From contig JAGMWG010000001.1 of assembly GCA_020744225.1 (NCBI GenBank), positions 1,054,001 to 1,118,000 of the forward strand: DNA of 64,000 nucleotides. Reading direction: 5' to 3'. Below are positions 10,742-21,925 of the stretch, piece by piece. The notes beneath the pieces were generated by a model. It saw nothing but the letters and a program-made list of their open reading frames with translations, was not told the origin of the DNA and did no database searches. This DNA comes from Paraphoma chrysanthemicola. Lineage: Eukaryota > Ascomycota > Dothideomycetes > Pleosporales > Phaeosphaeriaceae. A program made the position numbers and the translations under genes. Every line of letters starts with the position of its first letter. Position 1 is the stretch's first letter.

Positions 10742-11221
10742 ATGGCTTCCTGGAGCAATGACTACTGCCTTTCGTGCGACCGTCAGATGTCGGAACCGTC
10801 TGCGTACTGCAGTCAAGCATGCCGCCTAGCGGACCTCGAGAAGGCTGGCCGCGTCCAGACATCGTCACAACTATCGTCGTCGGCTTCGTCGACATCGTCG
10901 TCGAACAACGGCTTCTATCTTCCTCCTGCCGTCAACTTCTCTGCGTATAAAGCACCTTCAAGTTCCAAGGGGTTCGACATGGCGCCAGCAAGCCCATACC
11001 ACTACTACCCAACCGCAAATGGCTCGTATTTCGCACCACCAGCAGCACCAAAGCAATCACCACAGCGAAACCTCACCCCGTCGTCCTCACGATCATCACT
11101 TGCGTCTGCCTCGTCACAGCCCCATTCCGGCGTTTCGCAACAAGCTGCCTCCCAACTCAGCAGCTACATGCGGCAATTCGACCAAACCAGGGATATTAAG
11201 AGGCGATACACGCAGTACTAG
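10742..11221 (+). CDS. ECL1: ECL1-family zinc-binding protein (life-span/stress regulator)
   Basis: Small protein of 159 aa in one exon. Residues 8-33 carry YCLSCDRQ followed by AYCSQACRLADLE, with Cys9, Cys12, Cys23 and Cys27 in the C-X2-C-X10-C-X3-C arrangement of the Ecl1/2/3 family. In Schizosaccharomyces pombe these proteins extend chronological life span and respond to sulfur, zinc and nitrogen limitation. The rest is Ser/Pro/Gln/Tyr-rich and probably disordered, with a basic end DIKRRYTQY. The start has an A at -3 and sits after a pyrimidine-rich leader. Only the cysteine region supports the family call. It stands alone in roughly 8 kb of otherwise gene-poor DNA, which is common for heavily regulated fungal genes. 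The function in this organism is inferred. Confidence 0.75.
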   Translation: MASWSNDYCLSCDRQMSEPSAYCSQACRLADLEKAGRVQTSSQLSSSASSTSSSNNGFYLPPAVNFSAYKAPSSSKGFDMAPASPYHYYPTANGSYFAPPAAPKQSPQRNLTPSSSRSSLASASSQPHSGVSQQAASQLSSYMRQFDQTRDIKRRYTQY

Positions 11222-14200
11222 ACAACCTGCTTTGCTTGGACGGCCTTGATTCTCTCCTCTTTTCCGATCGACGAAGCGTGGGTGGTACCGAGACCGAGAC
11301 CGACTCAGGCCCGAACGATCACGACATTCCGCAACCTCCGTCACTTACTCATCTCTTCATCTGCATGTTGCTCGGCGCTTACGACGACCGATGCCCGGCG
11401 TGGCTCACGGAGTTCGTTGTTGCATATCCCAATGACGCTGCTACTACGTTTCATACATGTACTCTTTCCTATGTTGGCTACGAACGTTCGGCGGTGTACG
11501 ACTAAAAGCATCTATATCCTTTCCCTTGTTCGATATCAAACACATGCAGCGCTGCATCGAGGTCAAACCTCACTGTTTCATTACGCATTGCAACCGGGTG
11601 TTAGTTCTGGGCACTATGTAGCCGAAAGGCGATCGCATGTGTGTTTCACAAGGCCACGGTGGCCGAGGATGGATATCCCTCTCACTCTCACAAGCGCTGT
11701 CAATGACGCGTTTCTATAATTCCTCTCCATCAAGTAGCTACTTAGTCGCTGCCGCAGCACCTCGAATGGAAGGAACGACCATGAGCTAGTCCTCATGGCA
11801 ACAACACATCATCAACGATAGTCTCATCTGTGTGCACTTTGATGTTCGCATGACAGCCTCACACAGCCGCTTTGTCCTACTCAGACATGTCTCAGTGTCA
11901 TTGCAGATCGCGACGGGACCCCTCAATTAGTACGGCTGCACGTGACGGCTAACCCCATCATTGACCTCCCGTACCGTTTATTTCCCACGGAAAGGTACCT
12001 TTCCCACACGGCTATCAAGCAGTCGGCACTCCTCGGGCGGCCCAGACAGACAAGGTCAGGTCCATGGTGCCGTCAGCCATGGTGAAGTCAAAGTTTAAAC
12101 ACGCCACGGCGGCCATGGTCGGTGGAAATTCCATATTCGTGAGACACGGGACAGCCACACAGTTGTTTTGTGACACACAGGCCAGGAAGAATTTTTCGCG
12201 AAGATCTGGATGGCAGCCACACACCCAACAGCGTTGCTGCGGAGGAGGGGCGTTGGGGGGCAAATTGTGCGCGAGATAGGCAGCACATGCTGAGAATCCC
12301 AACACAAGACTGTGTGTCCCCAGCAGGACGGCACCCCAAACCCCATCGCTCGCCGCTGCCCTGGCGCTCACCCATGCTGGATGGTTTGGCATGCAGCAGA
12401 CCCCTGACATGTCTCCTCATCTCCTCCACTCTCGCCTGGATGCACGCAGCGTATTGGACGTCGTGACTGCACGCTCCCCGCCCGCGAGATACGAGTGGTC
12501 AGACGTGCCCAAGTGGGTCCTGTGCGCCTTGGCTTCCCCGCATCGCTGAACGGCACGGAACGAATTACATGGATAGCGCGTGCAGGGACCATCCTTTCTT
12601 TTGGCAGGACGCAAGCAAGAAAAAGCAATCATCCCACGCTGCCTCGCGTCATGGGATGGTCGTTATGGCGCAAGATGCGAGCCTGCTCGTATCTCCCCCG
12701 TGGTGGCGTACCCTGGCACTGTGTGCAGCCTCGTCGAAAATTCTGCAGCGAATGCAGATATGCCTCACGTCGTCACCAATCACTGTTTCCTACGCTGCCA
12801 GCTCATCAGACTCCACTTCGCAGGCGAGCGGAGCGGAGGACAGTGCCCCAGTGTTGACCGAAGTGGTCCCCGTCGGGTCCCGACTAGCTGTCACGACACC
12901 TGGGTCCTTCCCTAACAGTCCCGGCTTATTATGTCATCGGCTCGGCCTCTCACCACTGTGTGATGCCTTGATCGGTGATCCTTTGTGCGACACGAGCGGC
13001 GCACAATCCGCCGTGCGCTGACCACGTTGGCGTGACCGGACACTCTCTGTGCCCTCTTGGACCCTCGCTTGCGTGCAGGGGCTCGGCGACGACTCCCGAG
13101 ATCTGAAAACTCTGAGGATTGGCGATTGCCGTCGCGGTCCGTGTTGCTCGATACTGCGACGCCTTTAGGGGTCAACAAGGGCCGATGAGAGCGGCACGAT
13201 CTGATGGGTAGCTCAGATCGGGGACACTCACACGGGAGACGCAGGCACAATACGCCAGCGCATCCAGCTCGTTTGCACTTCTGAGTCCGATCACGCATCT
13301 CAACAGAACTCTGACCAGCGCGGCCCGGAGAGATCTGCCTGTCCCCGACGGTTGCCTCTCGGGGCCAGGCATCGCACTTGCGGCTCATTGAGGCTCAAGG
13401 CGGCTCCGACGCTCGCAGGACGAGGATGACTCAAAAACAAGCAAAGTCTCGACCGCTATGACTTGCCGTTGAGCACTGCGCCGTGACAGAGGCTTGCATG
13501 CAAAAATTCTACCAGCCCAAGACACGTTTCACGGCACAAGAAAAGTGTCGGCACTTTCACAGGCTGTTGCCCTCTTCCGGCCGCACGAAAGCAATTTCCG
13601 CGCCCTGTCCACACGTCCGAGCACTATCCGGTGAGGGTTGAGGCACCGTAAAAACGGAGGCTGCATGCAAGTTTGGGCATAGCCGACATGGGCACTGGAC
13701 ATTTCGAGAGTCTTGCTAGTCCCTCGCAAACAAAATGTTGTTGCTGTGCACAGCGATCGCCGGGTCGTACACACACGAAACGGCTCCACCACCAATCATG
13801 TAATTGGCTGCTAAAAGAACCCGACGATGAACTGCGATCGTCGTTTGCATCGCATATCTCGGAGCGAAGCGACGCTGTGTGACGCTTGTAACATCTCGGG
13901 TATCTTAGGCACACATACTCGGCTCCTACCGAGTCCATCTGAGCGCAACAAAAGGTCACGGAATTCACCGCCGCCGGATGCGCATGGCACACAACGAACG
14001 ATACGTCAAATGCAAGGTCCCGTCATGAGTCCTCTAACAGGCAACGGCAAAGCGAGGCTATGCCAGAAGAACAACATCAATATTGACGCCATCAAGTGTG
14101 CAGTGCAGCCACCTATCAGATCACCTCGCTTATCGCAACACGCAAGATCGACTCTTTCATTGCGGAAATGGCTTTCAGGCACACCCAGTGTGCATAATCA

Positions 14201-16079
14201 AGGTTTATAGGATTCTGTCTTCTCGGCGAGCAAGGCCGAGAAGGATGAATTCAAGTTCGCAGCTCTGCCACCAACACAGGGCTAAATATGGCGATGCCAT
14301 CAGCCCAGTCAGCTAAGCGACGTCTTGGATGATGTACGCCAACATTCGTCGAGAAAAACATCCCACTGCATAGAACACGAGTCATACAGTCACACGAACC
14401 GTAGTGCGTCGGGCTGCTCTCAGGGTTAAGGTCTGAATTACTGCGCTTCATCCATAGTGAGATTGATGACTGTGTGGGGCTTCTCAAAGGATGCTAATCG
14501 TAGCAGCAAGCTTTATCCAAGATCGCCCAAAGGGACCCGGACGAATCCCTCTTCAGAATGCCTAATGACTTCAGCACCAGACTTTCTTACATCATCATCA
14601 CACGCCCTCAGCATCCAGCCACCTGCTCGACATGCATCTAGGGTATAGTTAAAATCCCAGCAAGGCCACTGATGGGCTAGGAATCCGTCACCGCAACACC
14701 CGTGATACAAAGATCCAACTTCACATCACACACACACACACAAACGCCATCCGAGAAACCCTGTCAGTCATCCATACCCTGCCCCACGCCGGACATGGGA
14801 TAAAAACCGGGAACAGCCACACAGCATTCACGACTCGAACGCAACCATCTCACAACATAATGGTCCGTGAGCAACTGATCGCTATCGAACCCCGGATGCG
14901 TTTCGTGACACAATGTGCTCCGGCGATCTAGACTCGGCCGATAGTGCAACGCCCCGCGCTTACTACGGCTCGTTGTGCCGATGAGATAGACTCCACAGAA
15001 ATACGTTTCCGTCCTTGCGTGACCTGCTATGAAATGTGGCTTAGGACGCAGTCGATGAGCACTGGGGCGGGACTCGCGATTTCTGCGGCAAGATCAGAAG
15101 ATCAAGGCGACATGTATCTATCTTTCATCATGATGCAACCAGGTTTCTTTGCTTCAAGCTCAAAGAGCGCACCGGGTATACGTGAGATGTCATTTGCTTA
15201 TTCAGTCCTATGTGAAAGCAACGACGTGGAGATGTGCCTTGAGCAGGATCTTGCAAATACTAGAATCACACTTTTAGTCTCTTCACCGACTGACGTCAGC
15301 AAAGCAGCGTTGGGGAAGCTGCCCCTTTGCGAAGCTATTATAATCATGAAGTGTTTGATGCGGAACTGCATCGTGAGGTTTGAAATATTCTGTGCATGCG
15401 GGTACCATCCGCCGTGAACATGCTCAGTGTCTTTGACCAAATGGCAATCATTGTATTTCAGGGAGACAGAGGATGGATTACCGGACGTATATTTTCAAAT
15501 GGCAGCGATGCCTCAGACGCCCCAGGGAAGAAGAGGAGGGATACTAAAGACATTTTATTAACGCACATTTGCGTTTCATGGTGGTGGTCGATAACAGCTG
15601 AAGATTGTCAGACACTCTTGTGCCCAAGGAACCAGATGGTCACTTCAACTCGAACCGTAACATACCAACCAATGACCAGTCACCCCAGTATATCGAAATT
15701 CTTTCCGTTGGTAGTAAACCTTCTCCCACAAACACAGACTCGTTCACGTAGGACATGCATAACGGAAGGGGAGTATGAAGACGGAACTGAAGTTTGATAT
15801 TCAGAGTAACGAGTTAGATGAAGCATGAAGCCTCAGCAGATCCAGGAACGGATGACTATATGGATCTAACGCCAGGACCCAGTGCTCCATGAGAAAAGAG
15901 CAGGAGATGAAAAGGACGAAAGCATAGACTCGCTGACCGTACGCCCGTATCCAAGACGCCAAAATAAAAGACCCAGAAATCCAAACCAGCCAAGATGTTC
16001 GCTCGATATGAGCAAAACTGACAAATCTGCGCCGAAAAATTCAAGTATGTCCGCTTTTCAAACAACCTAATCCCCTCGC
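11222..16079. other. Gene-poor 4.9-kb region
   Basis: Contains the ECL1 3' region and the 3' end of the 753-aa gene. Many short frames on both strands (longest about 150 codons) lack domains, splice logic or consistent composition. I noted a (CA)8 run at 14727-14742. No RNA gene was recognised. It could contain a long non-coding RNA or a diverged gene that cannot be seen without transcript data. Confidence 0.4.
14727..14742. repeat. (CA)8 microsatellite
   Basis: Eight uninterrupted CA units in intergenic DNA. Confidence 0.9.
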
Positions 16080-18341
16080 TCACGCCGCTTCCGCCTTCGC
16101 CTTGACTGCCTCCATCATCTTCCTCCGCTGCTTCTCCGCCCACTCGCGACTCGCAATGCGTCCCCGCTCCGCAGCCTGCGCTCTTGCCTGCTTGGCCGCT
16201 TCTTCCTTGTCCTTGCGCTCGCGCTCCCTGGCTTCTTTCTCCCATTTATCGCGATTAAAGACTTCTTTGCCCTTGAGCTTCTGCTGCGCCGAATCGACGG
16301 GTGTGACTGTCGATTTGGCGATGAGAAGGCTGTTACGATTGGGATTGGATGCGGTGGTGGAAACGGAGGTTGAGCGCGAGAGCTGGACGCTGCTGCGTTT
16401 GCTGGCGAGAGAAGTGGAGCGGATGGATGCGGCGGGTTGGGGTTCGGACTTTGGTGGTGGAGGAATAGTGACGCCCGGTTGAGTTCGTGTGGGGAGACTG
16501 ACGGGCTTGCGGACGGCTGTTGGTCGTGGCTTTGTGGCCGCGGCTTTCTTTGCTGCTTCGGCCTCTTCTTCACGCTTTTGGCGTTCTTCTCGTTGCGCTC
16601 TGAGTTTGGCTGCAATGGCCTCGCCCGGGAGTTGGAAGCTCGCCTTGGTCGGAGGTTTTGTTGACTTGACTGTTGGTAGAGGCATGCTGATGGATACAGG
16701 TCTCGCTTTTGGCTGTGGCCCTTGTGCGTTCTCGGCCTCCCTCTTCTGACGTTCCTCCTTTTGAGCCCTCAGCTTCGCCGCAATGGCTTCGCCTGGAAGT
16801 TCGAAGCTTGCTTTTGTGGGAGCCTTTGTTGATTTTGCAATTGGCGGCATGCTAATCGGTCGTGGCTTCGGCTTCACACCCTCAATTTCCCGTTCAGCTT
16901 CACGCTTGAGACGCTCTTCCTTTTGAGCCTTGAGCTTCGCGGCTGTCACCTCGCTGGACAGTTGGAAGGTCGCCTTTGTGGGCGCTCGTCCTTTTGGTGG
17001 TGGAGGAGGTGTGGGGAACGACACGCTTACAGGACGGCGTTTCGAAGCCAGGTAGTCCATCGTCTCGGTTGAGCCTTTCCTAACATCCTTCGTAGGTGCG
17101 ACGCGAACGCTTGAAGCACGAGCTAGCGAGCTCGCCATTGGTTTCATGCTCTTTGGTACAGCACCTGGAGTCCTCGATACCCTCGTGGCGAGGGGTGTCT
17201 TCCTCGGTGTCTTGCTCCGGGTGCTCGGTGTAGCCACGTCCTTCGGAAAGTCCTTCTTTCGAGGTGACTTCTCGTCAATCGACTGATCAAAATGTGCAAC
17301 AGCCTTGCCGACATCATCGAGAGCTTCTTCGAGCGCATCAATAGCCTCAAGCGAGGCTTCGATCCGCATTGGTGACTTTGACGGGCTCCGTGATGCGCGT
17401 CTGCTCGGCGTGCGACTCATGGCAGGCGAAACAGGCACCTCCGATGGTCTTTCGGTTGTCAGTGTCTTTGGCTCTGGCTCTGAGGTGATCTCGACTGACG
17501 GCGCAATAAGCTCACCCTCAGCTTCCACGCTTTCGGAAGGTCGCGCTACGTCTGTCTCTGGTGTTACGAGCTGTTCTGCCTGGCCCTCTTGCGCGAGTGC
17601 TATTTCTTCCTGAACCTTTGGAGTTTCCTGCGCGCCTGTCACAGCATCTTCCGCTGTTTGTTCTGCTTCCGCGGCTTCAGCGTGCACTATTTCTTCCTGC
17701 TCCTCTGCTTTCTCCTCCTCCTGCTGTCGTTCAGACTCAATTGGTGACTCGTGCTCTACGTCTGCTGCCTCGACTGTAGGCTGTTCGACAACCTCGATGG
17801 TAGACTCGGGTTCGACATTCCGAGGGGGCGAAGACGCGCGCTGTGACTGCTTCAATTCCTCCTCTTGCTTTGCCAATTGGCGTCGGGTAAGTCGCACGGC
17901 TTTCGAAGGTGGAGTTGCCGGTCGTTCTTCGATGACAGGGACTTGGGCTGTGTCTGATATCTCCATATTAGTCGTGCTGATGCGCCATCGCGATCTTGTG
18001 CGCTCACCATCTGGAGAACCATTGTTCAACTCCTCCGCGGCTGCTTCACTCGCCGGGCTCCCTGCAGCTTGTCGCTCATCGTCGAGGACCACCTGCACAG
18101 GCTCCTCGAGCTCCTCTTCCGCTGCCTTCCCTTTCTTGCCCTTTCTGGCCTTCTTTCCGCCCTTCTTGCTTTTGCTTCTTGCTGGTGTCTTTTTCGGGAC
18201 CTCCTCCGCTGGTTCGACAAGCTCGGGCGATGCGTTGGGCGAAATCTCGTCGAGTGGGTTGCGCGCCTTGACCTCGGTCGCGTCCGTGGTGGGATCGTCC
18301 ACGGTCTCCTGCGCGCGTTGCGCTGCACGTGTGAGGCGCAT
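16080..18341 (-). CDS. Low-complexity basic/acidic protein with three internal repeats, function unknown
   Basis: Single-exon frame of 753 codons. The first true ATG is at 18341 (MRLTRAAQRAQETVDD); an in-frame TTG at 18353 is not needed. Composition runs in blocks: a Lys-rich stretch near residues 55-80 (KSKKGGKKARKGKKGK), a long Glu/Ala acidic section to about residue 300, Ser/Arg-Thr-Pro phosphorylation-like motifs (SRTPSRRASRSPSKSP), then three copies of a module around residues 452, 506 and 564 of the form PTKA(S/T)F(Q/E)L...AAKL(R/K)AQ(K/R)EER, each followed by KPRP/KARP and a Pro-rich spacer. The C-terminal 70 residues are a highly charged helix (KWEKEARERERKDKEEAAKQ). This layout resembles a microtubule- or nucleus-associated scaffold, but I know no characterised homologue. 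Gene reality is well supported by the repeat conservation in one frame. Confidence 0.75.
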   Translation of the reverse strand: MRLTRAAQRAQETVDDPTTDATEVKARNPLDEISPNASPELVEPAEEVPKKTPARSKSKKGGKKARKGKKGKAAEEELEEPVQVVLDDERQAAGSPASEAAAEELNNGSPDGERTRSRWRISTTNMEISDTAQVPVIEERPATPPSKAVRLTRRQLAKQEEELKQSQRASSPPRNVEPESTIEVVEQPTVEAADVEHESPIESERQQEEEKAEEQEEIVHAEAAEAEQTAEDAVTGAQETPKVQEEIALAQEGQAEQLVTPETDVARPSESVEAEGELIAPSVEITSEPEPKTLTTERPSEVPVSPAMSRTPSRRASRSPSKSPMRIEASLEAIDALEEALDDVGKAVAHFDQSIDEKSPRKKDFPKDVATPSTRSKTPRKTPLATRVSRTPGAVPKSMKPMASSLARASSVRVAPTKDVRKGSTETMDYLASKRRPVSVSFPTPPPPPKGRAPTKATFQLSSEVTAAKLKAQKEERLKREAEREIEGVKPKPRPISMPPIAKSTKAPTKASFELPGEAIAAKLRAQKEERQKREAENAQGPQPKARPVSISMPLPTVKSTKPPTKASFQLPGEAIAAKLRAQREERQKREEEAEAAKKAAATKPRPTAVRKPVSLPTRTQPGVTIPPPPKSEPQPAASIRSTSLASKRSSVQLSRSTSVSTTASNPNRNSLLIAKSTVTPVDSAQQKLKGKEVFNRDKWEKEARERERKDKEEAAKQARAQAAERGRIASREWAEKQRRKMMEAVKAKAEAA

Positions 18342-18879
18342 AATGGCTACCAAACAAGGATCCTAAATGGCGACGATGTATGTTCGTATGGATCTTGATG
18401 CGATGGCCCAAGACATGCGGTAGCGATTTGGCGTGGTTGAAGATGCTGGTGTTGATGTTGCAGTGGATCCTGGAGTGGATCATAACAAACACCCGTGCTG
18501 GGTATGGTTCGCGCGAGTTAGCGAAGGCCCGTGCCGCCACCCTTCCGCCACGTGAGGGCGCACTTCACGACTATGCGTCTGTGGCCACCGCAGTGCCACA
18601 ACCTCCTGCACGCGGCAGGACTCGGCGCTTTCTCGTAAAAAGTGTCTAATTATACGCTTATGCAAGATTTGGTAAAGTTGAAAAATTGCCTGTTCGGGTT
18701 GCAGGTCGGGGTGACTAGACGTGCTAGTCATCCTCGAGCCTTGTCTTCAGCTCTCGGCGTCTTACTTTTCAATACGTTTCTTACTCTTGGTGCCCCTACG
18801 TCCGTATTTCGAACTGAAATTATAGTCACACATGAAGCGCTTTAGGAAGTCTACTGGAGAAAAGGTATGAAGTGAACAG

Positions 18880-18885
18880 TATAAG
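18880..18885 (+). promoter_or_regulatory. TATA-like box of the NLP gene
   Basis: TATAAG 138 nt upstream of the NLP start codon, in otherwise AT-balanced sequence; the spacing suits a fungal core promoter with a short leader. Confidence 0.4.
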
Positions 18886-19017
18886 AGATGCAGACAGAAT
18901 GCGTCTTCAAGGACTACAAGCAATCTCAAGGCCTCTTTCGCAGAAGCTCAAATACTCACTGGCTCTTCTCTACTACAACACCTTTTCTCGCTTCCTTATC
19001 ACGACTAGCTAGGCAAG

Positions 19018-19833
19018 ATGCTGCTCCGTCTTGGCCTGCCTACACTTGTGGCCTTGCTTGGCGTCTCGACAGCCATACCTGCGGAGCCTCTAGTTGCGGA
19101 CCCGCATGCATCAATCGTCAAGCGCCAACGACTCGAAGCTCTACCCCAGCGTGCTGGTCCCGAGCACATCAACTGGCAGCCCTCTCTCGACTTTGACAGG
19201 GACAGCTGCTACCATGTGCCTATGATCGATGCTGCCGGAAATGTCAACGCTGGGCAGGATCAGGCTACCGCCCACTGTCGTCAGCCCTGGATGTTAAGCA
19301 ATACGAACGTCTATGTCCGTGGCCACTGCGAGACCAGGAATAACGTGAAATGGTGCATCCAGATCTACGACTACTACTTCGAAGCCGATGGGGGCAAGCC
19401 TCCGATTGGACACCGACATGATATCGAGCACATTGCTGTGGTGTTCAAGAACAACAACTTCGAGCGAATCAGTGTGTCATGCCATAGCAGATGGGACTCT
19501 CGCAATTATAACAACGTTATTTGGCACGATGGCGGATCACACGCAAAGATTGTGTACCACAAGGATGGAGGAGGCACGCGTTGCTTCCGATATGCTACGG
19601 CTAACGACGAGCCACCGGAGAATGACGCCCATCATTGGTTCCGAGGTGCATTGGTGGACTGGTTCCAGGGGCTGAACAACAACCAGCGCAATATTTTAAA
19701 CTCACACTCGTTCGACCCCGCAGGCCTGGCTATCAGAGATTCGAAGTGGTGGTGCTCAATCACCGCGGTTATTCCCGAGCTGCGAAACCCTGGTGATTGC
19801 CAGAAATGCAAGTGGAAGGGAACCACGTGCTAG
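19018..19833 (+). CDS. Secreted NPP1/NLP family protein (necrosis- and ethylene-inducing-like)
   Basis: Single exon, 271 aa. The N-terminus MLLRLGLPTLVALLGVSTA is a clear signal peptide, followed by a short pro-region ending in KRQ that looks like a Kex2 site. The NPP1 domain carries the diagnostic heptapeptide in the form GHRHDIE, where the usual final Trp before Glu is Ile. Known NLPs bind plant glycosyl inositol phosphorylceramides, and some disturb dicot plasma membranes; many fungal NLPs are non-toxic. Cysteines are unusually many (SCYH, HCRQ, HCET, WCIQ, SCHS, RCFR, WCSI, DCQKC and the C-terminal Cys), unlike the two of type 1 proteins, which suggests a multi-disulfide type. The C-terminus GDCQKCKWKGTTC is Cys-rich. 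A TATA-like element lies 138 nt upstream. Activity cannot be told from sequence. Confidence 0.9.
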   Translation: MLLRLGLPTLVALLGVSTAIPAEPLVADPHASIVKRQRLEALPQRAGPEHINWQPSLDFDRDSCYHVPMIDAAGNVNAGQDQATAHCRQPWMLSNTNVYVRGHCETRNNVKWCIQIYDYYFEADGGKPPIGHRHDIEHIAVVFKNNNFERISVSCHSRWDSRNYNNVIWHDGGSHAKIVYHKDGGGTRCFRYATANDEPPENDAHHWFRGALVDWFQGLNNNQRNILNSHSFDPAGLAIRDSKWWCSITAVIPELRNPGDCQKCKWKGTTC

Positions 19834-20375
19834 CCGTTGTCTCCTGAATTTGATCTACGATCTTCCTCCTTTTCCGGATTACATTTGATGTTAGCAAGCG
19901 TGAAGTTGACATTGAGATCCAGAAGGCATGTCGTCAATTGGTGTCAGTGCAGTGATCATATTGATAGTTGGCGGTTAGTCAAAAATTACATGTGAGACAG
20001 CGTGCGGCTCATGCGCAATTACCTCCGATTCCTTAGCGTCCTGTTGTCACGTGACCATTTCATTCACAGCGGATCCGCCACCGAAGACTACGACACGCTC
20101 TGTGACTGCCGGCTCCGCATCCGGGATCGTGTACTACGTGTGGCGCGCCGTCAAAGATTTCGGGCGGTCGCGAAGTCGCGGACGACATATGTACCCCTGA
20201 CAAAGCCCAAAATTATTAGATGACCCAGTCAAAGCTTTCCGGATCCCTTTTTTGCACGCGTCAATAACTCCCGAACATCTCCAATTCGATTTCTCCTGGG
20301 TTGTACAGCTACACCGGCACGCATTCCGCACTTTTTACACGCACTACGCGTCTGTCGCACGTCTCCGAAACCCGG
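19834..20375. other. Intergenic region (NLP 3' end, AGX1 promoter)
   Basis: About 0.5 kb with no coding signal. The AGX1 reading frame is open upstream of its ATG to about 20301 but without an ATG. Confidence 0.5.
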
Positions 20376-21925
20376 ATGTGGACGCGGGGCACCCAGAGAC
20401 TCGTTGCATCCTCCGTGAACAGCCGGCTGTTGCCCCGCATCATGGCGCCGACGTCACGAGCCTCGCCAACTGATCGTCTCAAGCAGATCACGAAGCATTT
20501 AGACAGCAAGCCATTCCTTGAGCTGAACACGCCTTTTTCTACCGAACGCAGCTCGCGCTACGAAGACGAACGCGGCAACACTATAAAGCGACATACACCA
20601 CCACAACCAGCAAAGAAACCTGAGCAACCCGTGCAGAAGCAGGTACCCGAAGCACCCAAAAAGATGTCGCAACAAAAGCCTCACCCCGCGCTGCTGATTC
20701 CGGGCCCTATTGAGTTTGACGATGCCGTCCTCGACTCTATGAGCCACTACAGGTATGTCTGCGCACGCAATGGCACGCAGCGCACATTCTGACATTCCGG
20801 CAGTGAATCACATGTCGGCCAGCCCTTTATAAACTGCTTCAGCGAAGTTCTCCAGAATCTGCGAAAGCTCTTCCAGACCACCGACCCTGCCTCGCAACCA
20901 TTCGTCATCTCTGGCTCCGGCACCCTCGGCTGGGACCAAGTCGCTGCGAACTTGGTCGAGCCCGGCGATGAGGTACTCGTTCTGCACACCGGCTACTTCG
21001 CCGACTCCTTCACCGACTGCTTCGAGACATACGGCGTAAAGGCAACACAGCTGAAGGCGCCCATTGGCGACCGGCCGCAGCTGGACGAGGTCGAGAAGGC
21101 GCTCAAGGAGAAGAACTACAAGATCCTCACCGTCACCCACGTAGACACGTCGACTGGTGTGCTGAGCGAGATCAAGGCGTTGAGCGAGCTTGTCCACAGA
21201 GTCAGCCCAGATACCCTAGTCGTCGTGGACGGCGTCTGCAGCGTGGGCTCAGAAGAGATCCGCTTCGACGACTGGAAGCTCGATGCTGTTCTCACCGCGT
21301 CGCAGAAGGGTATTGGCTGCCCCGCTGGTCTGAGCATCATGATGGTCTCTGGACGCGCCATTGAGAGGTTCAAAGCCAGGAAGACACGTCCCACCTCCTA
21401 CTTTGGCTCATGGAAGAACTGGCTGCCAAGTAGGTTCCTTAATGCAAGCACATTCACGTATCAATTGCTAACATACGGGCAGTCATGCAGAATTACGAGG
21501 CGAAGAAGGCTTCATACTTTGCTACACCATCACCGCAATTGATTCACGCGCTCGATACGTCGCTCAAGCAGATCCTCTCCCGACCAATCGAACAATATTT
21601 CGCCGACCACAGGGCCGCCTCACAAAAGGTCAAGAAGGCCGTTGCGGACCTCGGCTTGAAGCAAGTGGCATCCAAGCCTGAAAACCAGGCTAACGGCATG
21701 ACCGCCATCTACCTACCAGAGGGCATCACTCCTCCCGAAGTTCTCCCAAGCTTGCTGAAGAAGGGCGTTATCTTCGCCGGTGGACTGCACAAGGAGATCG
21801 CCACCAAGTACATTCGTTTTGGACACATGGGTGTCAGCGTAACAGATCCAAACCGACCAGACATCACAAATGCGATCGCTTCCCTCAAGGATACCATTAC
21901 GGAGGTGCAACAGACCAAGTCTTAG
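20376..21925 (+). CDS. AGX1: Alanine-glyoxylate aminotransferase (class V, PLP)
   Basis: Transfers the amino group of alanine to glyoxylate to make glycine and pyruvate. Three exons: 20376..20752, 20804..21429, 21483..21925 (introns 51 and 53 nt), giving 481 aa. Class V aminotransferase features: ALLIPGPIEFDDAVLDSMSHY, then VISGSGTLGWDQVAANLVEPGDEVLVLHTGYFADSF, the PLP-binding aspartate region VVVDGVCSVGSEEI, and the Schiff-base lysine in TASQKGIGCPAGL (Lys294). The C-terminal part (exon 3) has VIFAGGLHKEIATKYIRFGHMGV. The first ATG gives an Arg/Ser-rich, acid-free leader (MWTRGTQRLVASSVNSRLLP) that looks like a mitochondrial presequence; a second in-frame ATG at 20442 (MAPTSRAS) would give a 459-aa form. 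Two starts could make mitochondrial and cytosolic or peroxisomal forms. Residues 50-105 are a Pro/Lys/Gln linker. Confidence 0.93.

Noticed and set aside
12015..12632. Overlapping frames of 70-130 codons on both strands
   Set aside because: Four frames overlap in the same DNA, none with a domain or usable splice sites; typical of chance frames in stop-poor GC-balanced sequence.
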